Positions 1-8,214 of a DNA stretch of 64,000 bases are shown one piece after another. How positions within the stretch are numbered: position 1 is the first letter of the stretch; each line of letters begins with the position of its first letter. The stretch is from positions 62,001 to 126,000 of the forward strand of contig NZ_LSGP01000026.1 of NCBI RefSeq assembly GCF_001611555.1, read 5' to 3'. Below the pieces are notes generated by a model. That model saw nothing but the letters and a program-made list of their open reading frames with translations, had not been told where the DNA came from and searched no databases. The translations under genes and the position numbers were made by a program. This stretch comes from Anaerosporomusa subterranea. GTDB taxonomy: Bacteria > Bacillota > Negativicutes > Sporomusales > Acetonemataceae.

Positions 1-251
1 TTTTATTTGTTTTGATAGTTCTTGAAGCAGAATATAGTTTAACCGATGCTGTATTAAGCCTACCATGTCTCATAACCGTTGAAGGAGTCAAAGAAGACTC
101 GAGGTTCCGCTTTTGTGTAACATAGTATAGTAATATTTCACGTGGCTATTGCAATAATCGAATTCAGCAGGGTAGACAACCAAGTAATTTGGTTGGTACA
201 ATTGTGGAAAGCTAATAGAGGATGGTTATTTAATTTGGGAGGATAGTACAT
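1..251. other. Left-edge non-coding stretch upstream of pdxK
   Basis: No open frame with a plausible ribosome binding site is visible here. A short inverted repeat, GAGTC/GACTC, lies at about 87-101. The last 15 bases carry a purine-rich ribosome binding site (GGGAGGA) for the following gene. The region probably contains the pdxK promoter, but I see no convincing -35/-10 pair, and whatever gene precedes it is outside the window. Confidence 0.4.
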
Positions 252-1061
252 ATGATAAAAGCATTGACAATAGCCGGCTCAGATACTAGTGGCGGCGCCG
301 GCATGCAGGCAGACTTAAAAACGTTTCAAGAATATGGTGTGTATGGGATGAGCGCTCTCACTGTTCTAGTGGCGCAAAATCCTCATAACAATTGGTCTCA
401 CGAGGTTTTTCCTTTGTCTCTCGATGTTGTGGCGGCACAGTTGGAAACCGTGCTAACCGGAATTAGGGTTGACGCTGTCAAAACAGGCATGCTTCCTACC
501 GCTGAAATTATCTCTCTAGCTGCGCAGAAGATTAAGCAGTCTGGAATCCGGAACATCGTAATTGATCCTGTTATGGTTTGCAAAGGAACCGATGAGGTGG
601 TCAATCCACAGGCTGCAACGTGTATCCGCGAAAAGCTAGCGCCTATTGCGACCATAATCACCCCCAATCTATTTGAGGCAAAACAATTGAGTGGTGTGAA
701 GCAAATTAGTTCAGTAGCTGATATGCAAGAAGCGGCAAAGCGCATTCACAGTCTAGGCCCCCAGTATGTCCTGATTAAGGGCGGGGCAAAGCTCGGTTTG
801 TCTAACGCTGTTGATATTCTTTATGATGGCAAGAGTTTTGAACTCTTAGAATCGCCGAAGCTTGATACCTCATATACCCATGGCGCCGGCTGCACCTACG
901 CCGCTGCAATTACGGCCGGATTAGCAAAAGGGGAATCCGTTCTCGGGGCTGTGAATAAAGCAAAACGATTTGTGACGGCAGCGATTGAGCATGGATTTCC
1001 GCTCAATAGTTTCGTAGGCGCTGTAAATCATTGCGCTATCAGATTGTCAAGTAGTCATTGA
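252..1061 (+). CDS. pdxK: Pyridoxal/pyridoxine kinase of the ThiD-like Gram-positive type
   Basis: This 269-residue protein belongs to the ribokinase-fold ThiD/PdxK family, which phosphorylates pyridoxal, pyridoxine or hydroxymethylpyrimidine with ATP in the cytoplasm. It opens with IAGSDTSGGAGMQADLKTFQ, the substrate-binding start of the family, and ends with the anion-hole/catalytic segment THGAGCT around residue 213. The segments KTGMLPT and DPVMVCKG, and the length, match Bacillus PdxK (about 270 residues) better than ThiD proper. The ATG follows GGGAGGA at good spacing. It stands alone and ends in a clear terminator. The pdxS/pdxT/pdxR genes 40 kb downstream are consistent with vitamin B6 salvage. 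A ThiD-type activity cannot be excluded. Confidence 0.88.
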   Translation: MIKALTIAGSDTSGGAGMQADLKTFQEYGVYGMSALTVLVAQNPHNNWSHEVFPLSLDVVAAQLETVLTGIRVDAVKTGMLPTAEIISLAAQKIKQSGIRNIVIDPVMVCKGTDEVVNPQAATCIREKLAPIATIITPNLFEAKQLSGVKQISSVADMQEAAKRIHSLGPQYVLIKGGAKLGLSNAVDILYDGKSFELLESPKLDTSYTHGAGCTYAAAITAGLAKGESVLGAVNKAKRFVTAAIEHGFPLNSFVGAVNHCAIRLSSSH

Positions 1062-1071
1062 ATCTGTTAAG

Positions 1072-1100
1072 AAAAGCTGCCCACTTTGGCAGCTTTTTTT
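1072..1100 (+). terminator. Rho-independent terminator of pdxK
   Basis: The arms AAAGCTGCC and GGCAGCTTT form a stable hairpin followed by a run of T, eleven bases after the pdxK stop codon. Confidence 0.9.
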
Positions 1101-1285
1101 GCATTCTCCATCTGGATGCGTAGCGTGTGCTTTTATCGTTGGATAGAAACGGAGGATTAATCGTCAGTATGGTAGAATCAAGAAGTCATGTGAGCTTCAG
1201 CCCGGGCTTGCGTCCGGATTGTTATAGTCACAAGGCGCCGGGACAAGCGAACGGTGCTTTCTAAACTTTTGAGGCGGGAGAACAT

Positions 1286-3205
1286 ATGGGGAAAATAACT
1301 TTCTTCGTTCCGTACCTCGCATTAGGTGAGTTAGTCAAAACAATCTTCGCAGAAATGGATGACGGTTCTTGGCAGCTTGATGTCGTGCTGGTCACCGGAG
1401 TCCGGGAAATCGGCTGCGACTGGGATCAGGCTTCTGACATTTGTGTCGCTCGTGGCGTAACGGCGGCGGCCTTAAAGCGTCTGAATTCAGATATGCCGGT
1501 AGTTGATCTGCAGGTGACGGGCTATGATATTATGCGGGCGGTGCGCGAGTGTCAGCGACTATATCCAGAGGATCGAATCGCCATTGCCGGTTCTCATGAC
1601 ATGATCTACGGCGCTATGGGCCTCGAGGAGATTCTTGGAATCGAACAGACTGTCATTGAAGTTCAAACAGAAGAAGATGCTGAACCTAGTATTGCTAAAT
1701 TGAAACAGTTAGGCATTGGTGTTGTAGCCGGGGGCGTCATGTCAACACAGATAGCAGAAAGACTAGGAATGCACGCCGTCTTTATTCAAACCGGCAGAGA
1801 AGCCATTTATCAGGCTTTTCGCGAGGCTAAGCGGATGGCTCAGGTGCGGCGGCAAGAGCAAGAACGCGGCGAGCAATTTCGGGCAATACTGGAGTACTCC
1901 ACTGACGGCATTATTGCAGTCGATGATGCTGGCAAGATAAATCTCATCAATGCGGCTGCCCTCAAGCTGACAGAAGCTCACGCTAATGTGCTAGGTTACC
2001 CGTCCGGTCAAATCTTTCCTCACCTTGGCCTGAGCCGGGTACTGCAGTCAGGACGACCTGAACTTGGCGGTATTGAAACCCTTAACAGTCACCAGGTCGC
2101 CGTGAACCGGGTACCTGTTCTTATTAACGATCAAATTGTGGGTGCTGTGGCTACTTTTCAGCCGGCGACTGTCATTCAGGAATTGGAGGGCAAGATACGG
2201 CAAAAGATTTACGCCCGCGGACTTGTGGCCAAATTGACCTTTAAAGATGTTCTCGGCGATAGTCCAGCAATTAAAAAGGCGATTGCGGTTGCACACAAAT
2301 TTAGTCGGGTCGACTCCAATGTGTTAATCGTCGGCGAGTCTGGAACCGGGAAAGAGGTATTTACACAAAGTATCCATAATGCGTCTTGCCGGGCCAAGGG
2401 GCCGTTCGTGGCGGTTAACTGCGCTGCTTTGCCGGAAAGTCTGCTGGAGAGCGAGCTGTTTGGTTATGCAGAGGGTGCGTTCACCGGAGCGGTGCGTGGT
2501 GGAAAGGTGGGCTTATTTGAGCTGGCGCATGGCGGAACCATTTTCCTTGATGAAGTGTCGGAGATTTCACCCGGCCTACAGGGCCGTCTGCTGCGCGTGC
2601 TTCAGGAACGCGAAATCATGCGCCTCGGAGACAGCAAGGTCATTCCGATCGATGTCAGGGTAATTGCTGCGACAAACCGCGACCTAAATGGCATGATGCG
2701 GCAAAAGTTGTTTCGGGAAGATCTGTACTACCGGGTTGACGTACTGCGCCTGACGCTACCGCCACTGCGGGATCGTCAGGAAGATATTAGTCCCTTGATT
2801 TGCCACTTTCTGAAGCTATACTATCCCCATCCTGACAGGCCCTTTCGTCAGATAAGCAAGGAGGCCATTACGGTATTGTTGGAGTACACTTGGCCGGGAA
2901 ATGTACGGGAATTGCGTAACATCGCTGAGCGCTTGGCGGTGCTAAACAACACGGGCGTTATCCGGCCAGAGGATCTATACGAAGTACTGCCCCGGAAAGC
3001 AAGCAACGTCAAGACCGCTCAGTCTTCCCTGTTAACAATGGACCTATGCAAAAACAGCAGAAAGAAAGAGATTTTGCTGCAGACGTTGGAGGCAACTGAC
3101 TATCACTATGGTAAAACGGCGGCTTCGCTAGGAATAAGCAGGACTACCTTGTGGCGGCGTATTAAACAACTTGGCATCGAGGTAGCTGATAGTGGAAAAA
3201 TTTAG
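1286..3205 (+). CDS. Sigma-54-dependent activator with PrpR-type sensor, PAS, AAA+ and Fis-type HTH
   Basis: This 639-residue protein is a bacterial enhancer-binding protein. Residues about 10-170 resemble the PrpR_N sensor domain (RGVTAAALKR, then VTGYDIMRAV). A PAS-like segment follows at about 195-300. The AAA+ module has Walker A GESGTGKE near residue 350, the sigma-54 contact loop GAFTGA near 397 and Walker B GGTIFLDE near 415. A Fis-type helix-turn-helix (KTAASLGISRTTLWRR) lies at the C terminus. It is upstream of, and co-directional with, the CO dehydrogenase-like operon, whose promoter has a -24/-12 element, so it almost certainly controls that operon. The inducer is unknown; PrpR_N domains bind small ligands such as 2-methylcitrate in the prototype. 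Confidence 0.9.
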   Translation: MGKITFFVPYLALGELVKTIFAEMDDGSWQLDVVLVTGVREIGCDWDQASDICVARGVTAAALKRLNSDMPVVDLQVTGYDIMRAVRECQRLYPEDRIAIAGSHDMIYGAMGLEEILGIEQTVIEVQTEEDAEPSIAKLKQLGIGVVAGGVMSTQIAERLGMHAVFIQTGREAIYQAFREAKRMAQVRRQEQERGEQFRAILEYSTDGIIAVDDAGKINLINAAALKLTEAHANVLGYPSGQIFPHLGLSRVLQSGRPELGGIETLNSHQVAVNRVPVLINDQIVGAVATFQPATVIQELEGKIRQKIYARGLVAKLTFKDVLGDSPAIKKAIAVAHKFSRVDSNVLIVGESGTGKEVFTQSIHNASCRAKGPFVAVNCAALPESLLESELFGYAEGAFTGAVRGGKVGLFELAHGGTIFLDEVSEISPGLQGRLLRVLQEREIMRLGDSKVIPIDVRVIAATNRDLNGMMRQKLFREDLYYRVDVLRLTLPPLRDRQEDISPLICHFLKLYYPHPDRPFRQISKEAITVLLEYTWPGNVRELRNIAERLAVLNNTGVIRPEDLYEVLPRKASNVKTAQSSLLTMDLCKNSRKKEILLQTLEATDYHYGKTAASLGISRTTLWRRIKQLGIEVADSGKI

Positions 3206-3210
3206 CTAAC

Positions 3211-3270
3211 CTAGTGAAACAAGATGAAATAGTATGAAATAAATTAAAACAGTATGAAATAATTCGAAAC
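3211..3270 (+). promoter_or_regulatory. Six helically phased 10-bp direct repeats, probable upstream activating sequence
   Basis: Six consecutive 10-bp units each end in GAAAC or GAAAT (one AAAAC), with a looser AT-rich first half. The repeat core therefore recurs exactly once per helical turn. The array is about 123-182 bp upstream of the -24/-12 promoter, where activators of the preceding gene's class bind. Binding by that activator is inferred. Most NtrC-family sites are inverted repeats, so a phased direct-repeat array is unusual. Confidence 0.55.
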
Positions 3271-3336
3271 AAAAAGAGTCGCCAGAAACATACGGGGCGG
3301 CACATGATAATAATGTGAATAATCTAACAATATAGA

Positions 3337-3370
3337 TAAAATCGGGGAGCGCACCTGATTTTATTTTTTT
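3337..3370 (+). terminator. Terminator between regulator and CODH-like operon
   Basis: The arms TAAAATC and GATTTTA enclose a 13-base loop and are followed by a run of T at 3364-3371. The stem is AT-rich and weak, but it sits after the regulator gene and before the sigma-54 promoter, separating the two transcripts. Confidence 0.5.
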
Positions 3371-3391
3371 TGTTCAAATTGTTTTTGGTGT

Positions 3392-3407
3392 CGGCATGGT
3401 ATTTGCA
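3392..3407 (+). promoter_or_regulatory. Sigma-54 (-24/-12) promoter
   Basis: CGGCAT at the -24 region and TTGCA at the -12 region place the invariant GG (3393-3394) exactly ten bases from the invariant GC (3405-3406), the spacing required for sigma-54. The start codon of the first operon gene is 73 bases downstream. The adjacent gene encodes a sigma-54 activator, which supports the call. Confidence 0.82.
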
Positions 3408-3479
3408 AAAGGTTTATCATAGTCAACGAGCATCGTTGAAAATCGCTAAAATGAAACACAACCAGAAAGGAGTGGAATC

Positions 3480-4223
3480 GTGAAAGTTGACGAAAGTAAA
3501 TGCTTAGGCTGCGGTCGCTGCCGTGCCTACTGTACAATGGGAGCCATCAGCTTTACCCGTGACGCACGGGGCAGAGTGTGCGCACAGGTTGATCAGCACG
3601 AATGCGTAGACTGCGGTGTATGCTTCCGGGCAGAGGTTTGTCCGGGTGAAGCCCTCTATGAGCCTAAGCCGGAGTGGCCGCGTTCTGTGCGGAGCACCTT
3701 CAGCAATCCCTTGGTGGAACACAAGGAAACGAGGATTCCCGGTCGCGGCACAGAGGAGATGAAAACCAATGATGTGACAGGACGGTTCAAATGGGGCGAG
3801 GCAGGCATGGCTGTGGAGATGGGCCGTCCGGGTACAGGCGCTAGGTTTACCGATATTGAAAAGGTAGCCATGGCTCTTTCCTCGTTGGGCGACATACACT
3901 TTGAACCCAAGAATCCGCTAACAGGTCTGATGGCAGACAAAAATACCGGTAAGATGAACCCGGAAGTCATGGACGAGAAAGTGTTATCAGCCATCATTGA
4001 GATGACAGTCCCGCTCGATAGGGTGCAGGACGTTATCGGAGCAGTCCGGAAAGTGGCGCAAGAACTATCTACCGTCTGTAGTTTCGACTTAACTTGCAAG
4101 GTTCACCCTGGTGATACCGTGCCCGCTTTTGACTTAGCCCGGAAAGCAGGGGTCAGCCCAACTATCAATGGCAAGACCAACGTCGGATTAGGCAAGCCCT
4201 TTTTTGAGGAGGTAAAGCAATGA
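3480..4223 (+). CDS. Protein with N-terminal 2x[4Fe-4S] ferredoxin domain, first gene of the CODH-like operon
   Basis: The first 60 residues of this 247-residue protein form a ferredoxin domain: CLGCGRCRAYC near residue 9 and CVDCGVC plus C near 42-52. The remaining 190 residues show no motif I recognise. They are soluble and mixed alpha/beta by composition, with a segment GRPGTGARFTDIEKVA. The GTG start follows AGAAAGGAG. The gene overlaps the next by 4 bp, so the two are probably translationally coupled and may form a complex. The context (CooF-like ferredoxin, CODH-like protein, FAD oxidoreductase) suggests an electron-transfer or maturation role, but no function can be assigned from sequence. 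Confidence 0.75.
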   Translation: MKVDESKCLGCGRCRAYCTMGAISFTRDARGRVCAQVDQHECVDCGVCFRAEVCPGEALYEPKPEWPRSVRSTFSNPLVEHKETRIPGRGTEEMKTNDVTGRFKWGEAGMAVEMGRPGTGARFTDIEKVAMALSSLGDIHFEPKNPLTGLMADKNTGKMNPEVMDEKVLSAIIEMTVPLDRVQDVIGAVRKVAQELSTVCSFDLTCKVHPGDTVPAFDLARKAGVSPTINGKTNVGLGKPFFEEVKQ

Positions 4224-4861
4224 GTCATACATTGCATCGGCGGGGGACTGCCGAGAACCTAAAAAATGACTTTGTCATTTTCGCTATGTCGGCAAAGGGG
4301 ATCAATGAGATTGATTCTAACGTTAAACTGAGGCGCTTCCTCGAAATCGTCCGCGAATTTAACCCCGTCAACTTTGGCGATATGAAAACAGGCAATTACT
4401 TCATTACCTCAGAAGAGACGATTATCGCTAGTGCTAAGGACACATCTATCGTGCACGGTGTTTTTGATAATCGCGAGGCATTCATCAAGGCGCTCAAGGC
4501 GATAAAAGACGCCGACCTCGGCGTATCTGTCATCGTTTCCGGTCTGCTTGATGACACGCATGAATGCTGCCGGCAGGCAGGCATTAACAGACATACGTGC
4601 GAAGCCTCGTTGGGCGTTTGGGGCAAAACCGAGCGATTGCCGGATGAGGATATTCTTCGGGTAAGCACTATGTGCGGTCATGGCATGGTGCCATTCAGCT
4701 TAGTGAAGAAAGTGATTGAGGATATTAAGGAAGGCCGCCGAACTATCAACGAAGCGGCACAGGAGCTGGCAAAGCCTTGCCAGTGCGGAGTATTCAATCC
4801 CGGACGGGCTGCGGCTCTGCTGGAAGAGATCATGTGCCTTTGGGGGATTCGAGTTGCCTGA
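4220..4861 (+). CDS. Conserved cytoplasmic protein of unknown function in the CODH-like operon
   Basis: This 213-residue protein begins inside the stop region of the preceding gene (ATG overlap of 4 bp). I do not recognise the family. No membrane segment or signal peptide is visible. The C-terminal third carries several cysteines in a conserved-looking pattern (STMCGHGM, then PCQCGVFNPGRA), and there are two more near residue 115 (HECCRQAG), so it may bind a metal or Fe-S cluster. Its constant neighbour is the ferredoxin-domain protein upstream, making a two-component unit of unknown activity feeding the CooF/CODH-like pair likely. Confidence 0.7.
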   Translation: MSHTLHRRGTAENLKNDFVIFAMSAKGINEIDSNVKLRRFLEIVREFNPVNFGDMKTGNYFITSEETIIASAKDTSIVHGVFDNREAFIKALKAIKDADLGVSVIVSGLLDDTHECCRQAGINRHTCEASLGVWGKTERLPDEDILRVSTMCGHGMVPFSLVKKVIEDIKEGRRTINEAAQELAKPCQCGVFNPGRAAALLEEIMCLWGIRVA

Positions 4862-4895
4862 CGGTGAACAGCCTACGAGGAATGGAGGAAAGAGT

Positions 4896-5447
4896 ATGAA
4901 ACGCGTGTGGATTGACAGCCAGAAATGTTTGGGTTGCAAGACCTGTGAGCTGCAGTGCGCTGTCGAGCGGAACTCAGTGACGAAAACCCTTGCGGCAGCT
5001 GTATTGGAGATGCCGAGACCAGTTGCGCGAGTCGGAGTATACGGACCGACCGGCTCGAGCTTCCCAATCCAATGCCGACACTGTCAGGATGCTGCCTGTT
5101 TGAAGGCATGCCCGTCTGGAGCTATGCAGCGGGATGTCGAGACGGGAATCACGTTTATCGATCAATCCAAATGCCGGGCCTGCTGGATGTGCGTAATGTC
5201 CTGCCCGTTTGGCGTGGTGACGCCGCTGAAAGATTTCAAGGTGGCGCAGAAGTGCGATGCTTGCATGCATATGGAAGAGCCGGCCTGTGTCGCGTCATGT
5301 CCGACCAAAGCGCTGATCTATGGTGACGAAAACGATTACGAAAAGGTTCGGCTAAGCAGGAAACAGATGCTGGCTGTCCATGTCAGAAGTGCGGCAGAAT
5401 CGGGCATTGGTGTTATCGGTCTAGATTACGTGCGGGGGGATGACTAG
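4896..5447 (+). CDS. CooF-like four-cluster ferredoxin (electron carrier for CODH-like protein)
   Basis: This 183-residue iron-sulfur protein resembles CooF/HycB-type polyferredoxins. Four Cys clusters are visible: CLGCKTCELQC near the N terminus, CRHCQDAACLKAC, CRACWMCVMSC, and CDACMHMEEPACVASC. The ATG at 4896 follows AATGGAGGAAAG at ideal spacing, so the frame upstream of it is not used. CooF proteins shuttle electrons between CO dehydrogenase and a hydrogenase or oxidoreductase. Here the partners are the CODH-like gene that starts 2 bp downstream and the FAD oxidoreductase after it. Confidence 0.88.
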   Translation: MKRVWIDSQKCLGCKTCELQCAVERNSVTKTLAAAVLEMPRPVARVGVYGPTGSSFPIQCRHCQDAACLKACPSGAMQRDVETGITFIDQSKCRACWMCVMSCPFGVVTPLKDFKVAQKCDACMHMEEPACVASCPTKALIYGDENDYEKVRLSRKQMLAVHVRSAAESGIGVIGLDYVRGDD

Positions 5448-5448
5448 A

Positions 5449-6885
5449 ATGAAAGAAATACGTAAAAAGTCTGCTGACGCAGCCGTTAATAAGCTAATCG
5501 TCAAAGCGCATCGCAGTCAGACTGATTTAGCATGGGACCGTGCAGATGCCATGCAACCACAATGCGGCTTCGGGAGAATAGGAATCTGCTGCACCGACTG
5601 CTATGAGGGACCATGCCGAGTGAATCCATTTGATGAAAACGAACAATACAGTATTTGCGGCCGCAATCAGCAGGATTTGACGGCAGGATTTTTCCTGAAG
5701 AAGGCTGTCAGCGGGGCTGCAGCGCTAGTCAACCTGGCAGAAGAATTTGGTGCTGTTACCGAAAAGGTGGTTTTAAAATCGGTTCTTCAGAACAGTGACA
5801 CGATGGTTGCGCCAACTGATTATACCAAACGCTATGCTGAAATCGGCGATACGGTTGTTCAGGCGTTATCAGCGATCAACGGCATCAAGGGAAGAGAACA
5901 GTCATCGGTAACCGCTGCCAACCTTGGAGTTTTGCAGGCCAATTCCATCAATATATTGCTACACGGCCATATCCCACCGAGAGTGACGTCGCTGTTGACG
6001 GCGGCAGCGATGAAACAGTCAGACCCTGTCAATTTGATTGGAATGTGTGGTGGCGAAGCCAGCGGAAGCACCCCTCTTCCTGTTGTTACAAACTATGACT
6101 CGCAAGAAACTCCGCTACTTTCAGGCGCGGTCGACCTGCTCGTAGTTGGCGACCAATGCGTCATGCCTGCTGTGATTACTTTGGCAGGGAGAATGGGTGT
6201 CGCTGTCGTCGGCGCGTCAACGCTAACTGATAGTGAGGCGGCCGACCAAGCACTGCTAAAGGCTGCTGCGGGATTTACTCGCAGAGCAGGTAAAGTGGTG
6301 GATATTCCAGACTATAAGATAGAAATGGCAGTTAGTGGCCATGCAAGCTTTGCACCCACTTTGACTGCTCTTGCTAAAGGCTACGCAAAAGGCGTCGTGA
6401 ATGGTATTGTTTATCTAGGTGGCTGCGGCAGCATTGTCAATACCCAGGATGCTGCCATTGTGAAGCTTGCTAAGAATCTTAGCGAAGATGGCTATTTTGT
6501 GGTTACCGCCGGCTGTGCTGGGGTTGCACTGGCTAAAGCCAATATGTGCCAAGCAGGGGCCTCGGAAGTTTGGAAGGCGGTATTGCCTGAAGAAGTCTCA
6601 CCAGTACTGTATGTCGGCTCTTGTCATGATGCCGGCGAGTTTCTATTAATCGCCCGCGCGGCAGCGGATCAGGGTTTGCCCGTATTTGCCATTATGCCTG
6701 AGATTACTCACAGTAAGCCACTGGCCACGGCTATCGGCTTTTTAGCGCAGGGAATAACAACCTATGTGGAGATTAGCGAAGCGGCCTATGTCCCGGCGAT
6801 CACACTGCAAGGCCAGTTGCTCCCCCTGTCAGAATGGGGGCATTTGCCGCAGGCTCTGGCTGAAACAGCAGCCGCCGCGAAATAG
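5449..6885 (+). CDS. Short (mini) Ni-Fe-S carbon monoxide dehydrogenase homologue
   Basis: This 478-residue protein aligns along its length with CooS (about 630-640 residues) but is much shorter. The N terminus has C39, C47, C48, C51, C56 and C70, the D- and B-cluster spacing of CooS. C-cluster ligands are all recognisable: His in LLHGHIPP and Cys in LIGMCGG, GDQCVMP, GGCGSIV, TAGCAGV and VGSCHDAG. A Lys equivalent to the catalytic Lys is in THSKPLAT. The His-rich proton-relay segment (HSDH-like in CooS, after the B cluster) is replaced by AAALVNLAEE, so proton transfer for CO oxidation looks compromised. It resembles the mini-CooS group known from surveys, whose function is unsettled. ATG 5449 has GGGGGG ten bases upstream; ATG 5440 is the alternative. 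Confidence 0.82.
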   Translation: MKEIRKKSADAAVNKLIVKAHRSQTDLAWDRADAMQPQCGFGRIGICCTDCYEGPCRVNPFDENEQYSICGRNQQDLTAGFFLKKAVSGAAALVNLAEEFGAVTEKVVLKSVLQNSDTMVAPTDYTKRYAEIGDTVVQALSAINGIKGREQSSVTAANLGVLQANSINILLHGHIPPRVTSLLTAAAMKQSDPVNLIGMCGGEASGSTPLPVVTNYDSQETPLLSGAVDLLVVGDQCVMPAVITLAGRMGVAVVGASTLTDSEAADQALLKAAAGFTRRAGKVVDIPDYKIEMAVSGHASFAPTLTALAKGYAKGVVNGIVYLGGCGSIVNTQDAAIVKLAKNLSEDGYFVVTAGCAGVALAKANMCQAGASEVWKAVLPEEVSPVLYVGSCHDAGEFLLIARAAADQGLPVFAIMPEITHSKPLATAIGFLAQGITTYVEISEAAYVPAITLQGQLLPLSEWGHLPQALAETAAAAK

Positions 6886-6901
6886 AAACGGAGGCGATCG
6901 G

Positions 6902-8119
6902 ATGTATATCATTATAGGCCAGGGGGCAGCAGGCGCAGCTGCGGCTAATGAACTGCGCCATCTGAATCCTGCCGTCCCAATAACGGTCGTTACCGAAGAA
7001 GTGGATTATTTTTATAGTCGTATTGATTTGCCTGATATTATTGCTGGGAAATACGATGAATCAGATTCAGTTTTACAATCCGCTGAACAGTTCAATTCAG
7101 CCCGTATTACTTGTAAAATGGGACAAAGAGTAGTCTCAATTGACCCAAAACACAAGGACATTGAATTGGCGTCAGGTGAAAGGATCGCTTATAACAAACT
7201 GTTATTGGCTACCGGGTCAACTCCGGTTATCCCCCCGGTCGAAGGCGCGAATGCGACCGGAATCCATGCCGTATGGACTCTTCAACAGGCAAGGAACATT
7301 ATCGCCGCCGCAAATAGTGCAAAATCAGCAGTCGTTGTTGGTGCTGGCTTGATTGGGATGAAGACAGCGCTAGCACTGGCAGTGCGTGGCTTATCAGTTA
7401 CCGTGGTGGAGAAGCTGCCTAGAATCTTGCCGCGCCAGCTTGATGAGTTAGCCTCTGGACTGATCGCAACTCAAGTGCAAGAAAAGGGTGTAAAACTTGC
7501 ACTAGGAACCAGCGTTGAGCGTATCGAACAGACGCCTGATGGTAAAGTTTGCGGGATACGAGTCGACGGACAGAATCTTGCCTGCGATCTTGTGATTATG
7601 GCGGTTGGCGTCAGAGCCAATGTCGAACTGGCTCGAACGGCAGGGATTAACGTGGAACGAGGAATCGTCGTTAACGAGTTCATGCAGACTTCAGAAGAGA
7701 GCATTTTTGCCGCCGGTGATGTGGCCGAAGTTGTTGATACTCTCTCAGGTCTGCCGGTTGTTCCGGCAATTTGGCCGGAAGCTGTAGAACAGGGGCTAAT
7801 CGCTGCTCGTAATATGGCGGGAGTCAAAGCAATCCGTATCGACGGGGCTGCTCTAAACTCGGTGGAAATAGCGGGAATGCCCATTGTTTCGATAGGGGAT
7901 ATCGAGGGTAACGCTAATGATGATGTCATCACCTTTCACAAAGGAAGCTGTTATCGCAAAGTAGTTATGCGGGATAGAGTCGTGCGCGGCGTGTTGTGTG
8001 TAGGCGACATCCGCCATGCCGGAGTGCTGGGCAATCTTGTACTGCGTCAAACAGAGGTTGAATACTCAGAACGAATCGCACAGCCGACGTTTAGTTTTGC
8101 TGATTTCATGGCTATGTAA
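6902..8119 (+). CDS. FAD/NAD(P)-dependent oxidoreductase associated with the CODH-like protein
   Basis: This 405-residue pyridine-nucleotide-disulfide-type flavoprotein has two Rossmann folds: GQGAAGAAAANEL at the N terminus for FAD and VVVGAGLIGMKTALAL near residue 145 for NAD(P)H. The FAD motif IFAAGDVAEV is near residue 270. There is no redox-active CxxxxC pair, so it belongs with the ferredoxin/rubredoxin:NAD(P) oxidoreductases or the FNOR seen beside CooS-CooF. It would pass electrons between the CooF-like ferredoxin and NAD(P). The start follows GGAGG, and it is the last gene of the operon, ahead of a strong hairpin. Confidence 0.85.
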   Translation: MYIIIGQGAAGAAAANELRHLNPAVPITVVTEEVDYFYSRIDLPDIIAGKYDESDSVLQSAEQFNSARITCKMGQRVVSIDPKHKDIELASGERIAYNKLLLATGSTPVIPPVEGANATGIHAVWTLQQARNIIAAANSAKSAVVVGAGLIGMKTALALAVRGLSVTVVEKLPRILPRQLDELASGLIATQVQEKGVKLALGTSVERIEQTPDGKVCGIRVDGQNLACDLVIMAVGVRANVELARTAGINVERGIVVNEFMQTSEESIFAAGDVAEVVDTLSGLPVVPAIWPEAVEQGLIAARNMAGVKAIRIDGAALNSVEIAGMPIVSIGDIEGNANDDVITFHKGSCYRKVVMRDRVVRGVLCVGDIRHAGVLGNLVLRQTEVEYSERIAQPTFSFADFMAM

Positions 8120-8143
8120 GTCGGTAAAACGGAGTCATAGACG

Positions 8144-8182
8144 GAGCGATCCCGGAAAGTTGTACTTCCGGGATCGCTCTAA
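8144..8182. terminator. Long perfect hairpin between convergent genes
   Basis: Fourteen-base perfect arms (GAGCGATCCCGGAA and its complement) enclose eight bases. It lies between the converging oxidoreductase and Cys-repeat genes, so it probably acts as a bidirectional terminator, although neither side has a strong T tract. Confidence 0.6.
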
Positions 8183-8214
8183 ATATGCGGCCTGATTTAA
8201 TTGAGTCGTGGGGG

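Noticed and set aside
1101-1285. Possible structured leader before the sigma-54 regulator
   Set aside because: Only short GC-rich pairing is visible and nothing matches a known riboswitch.
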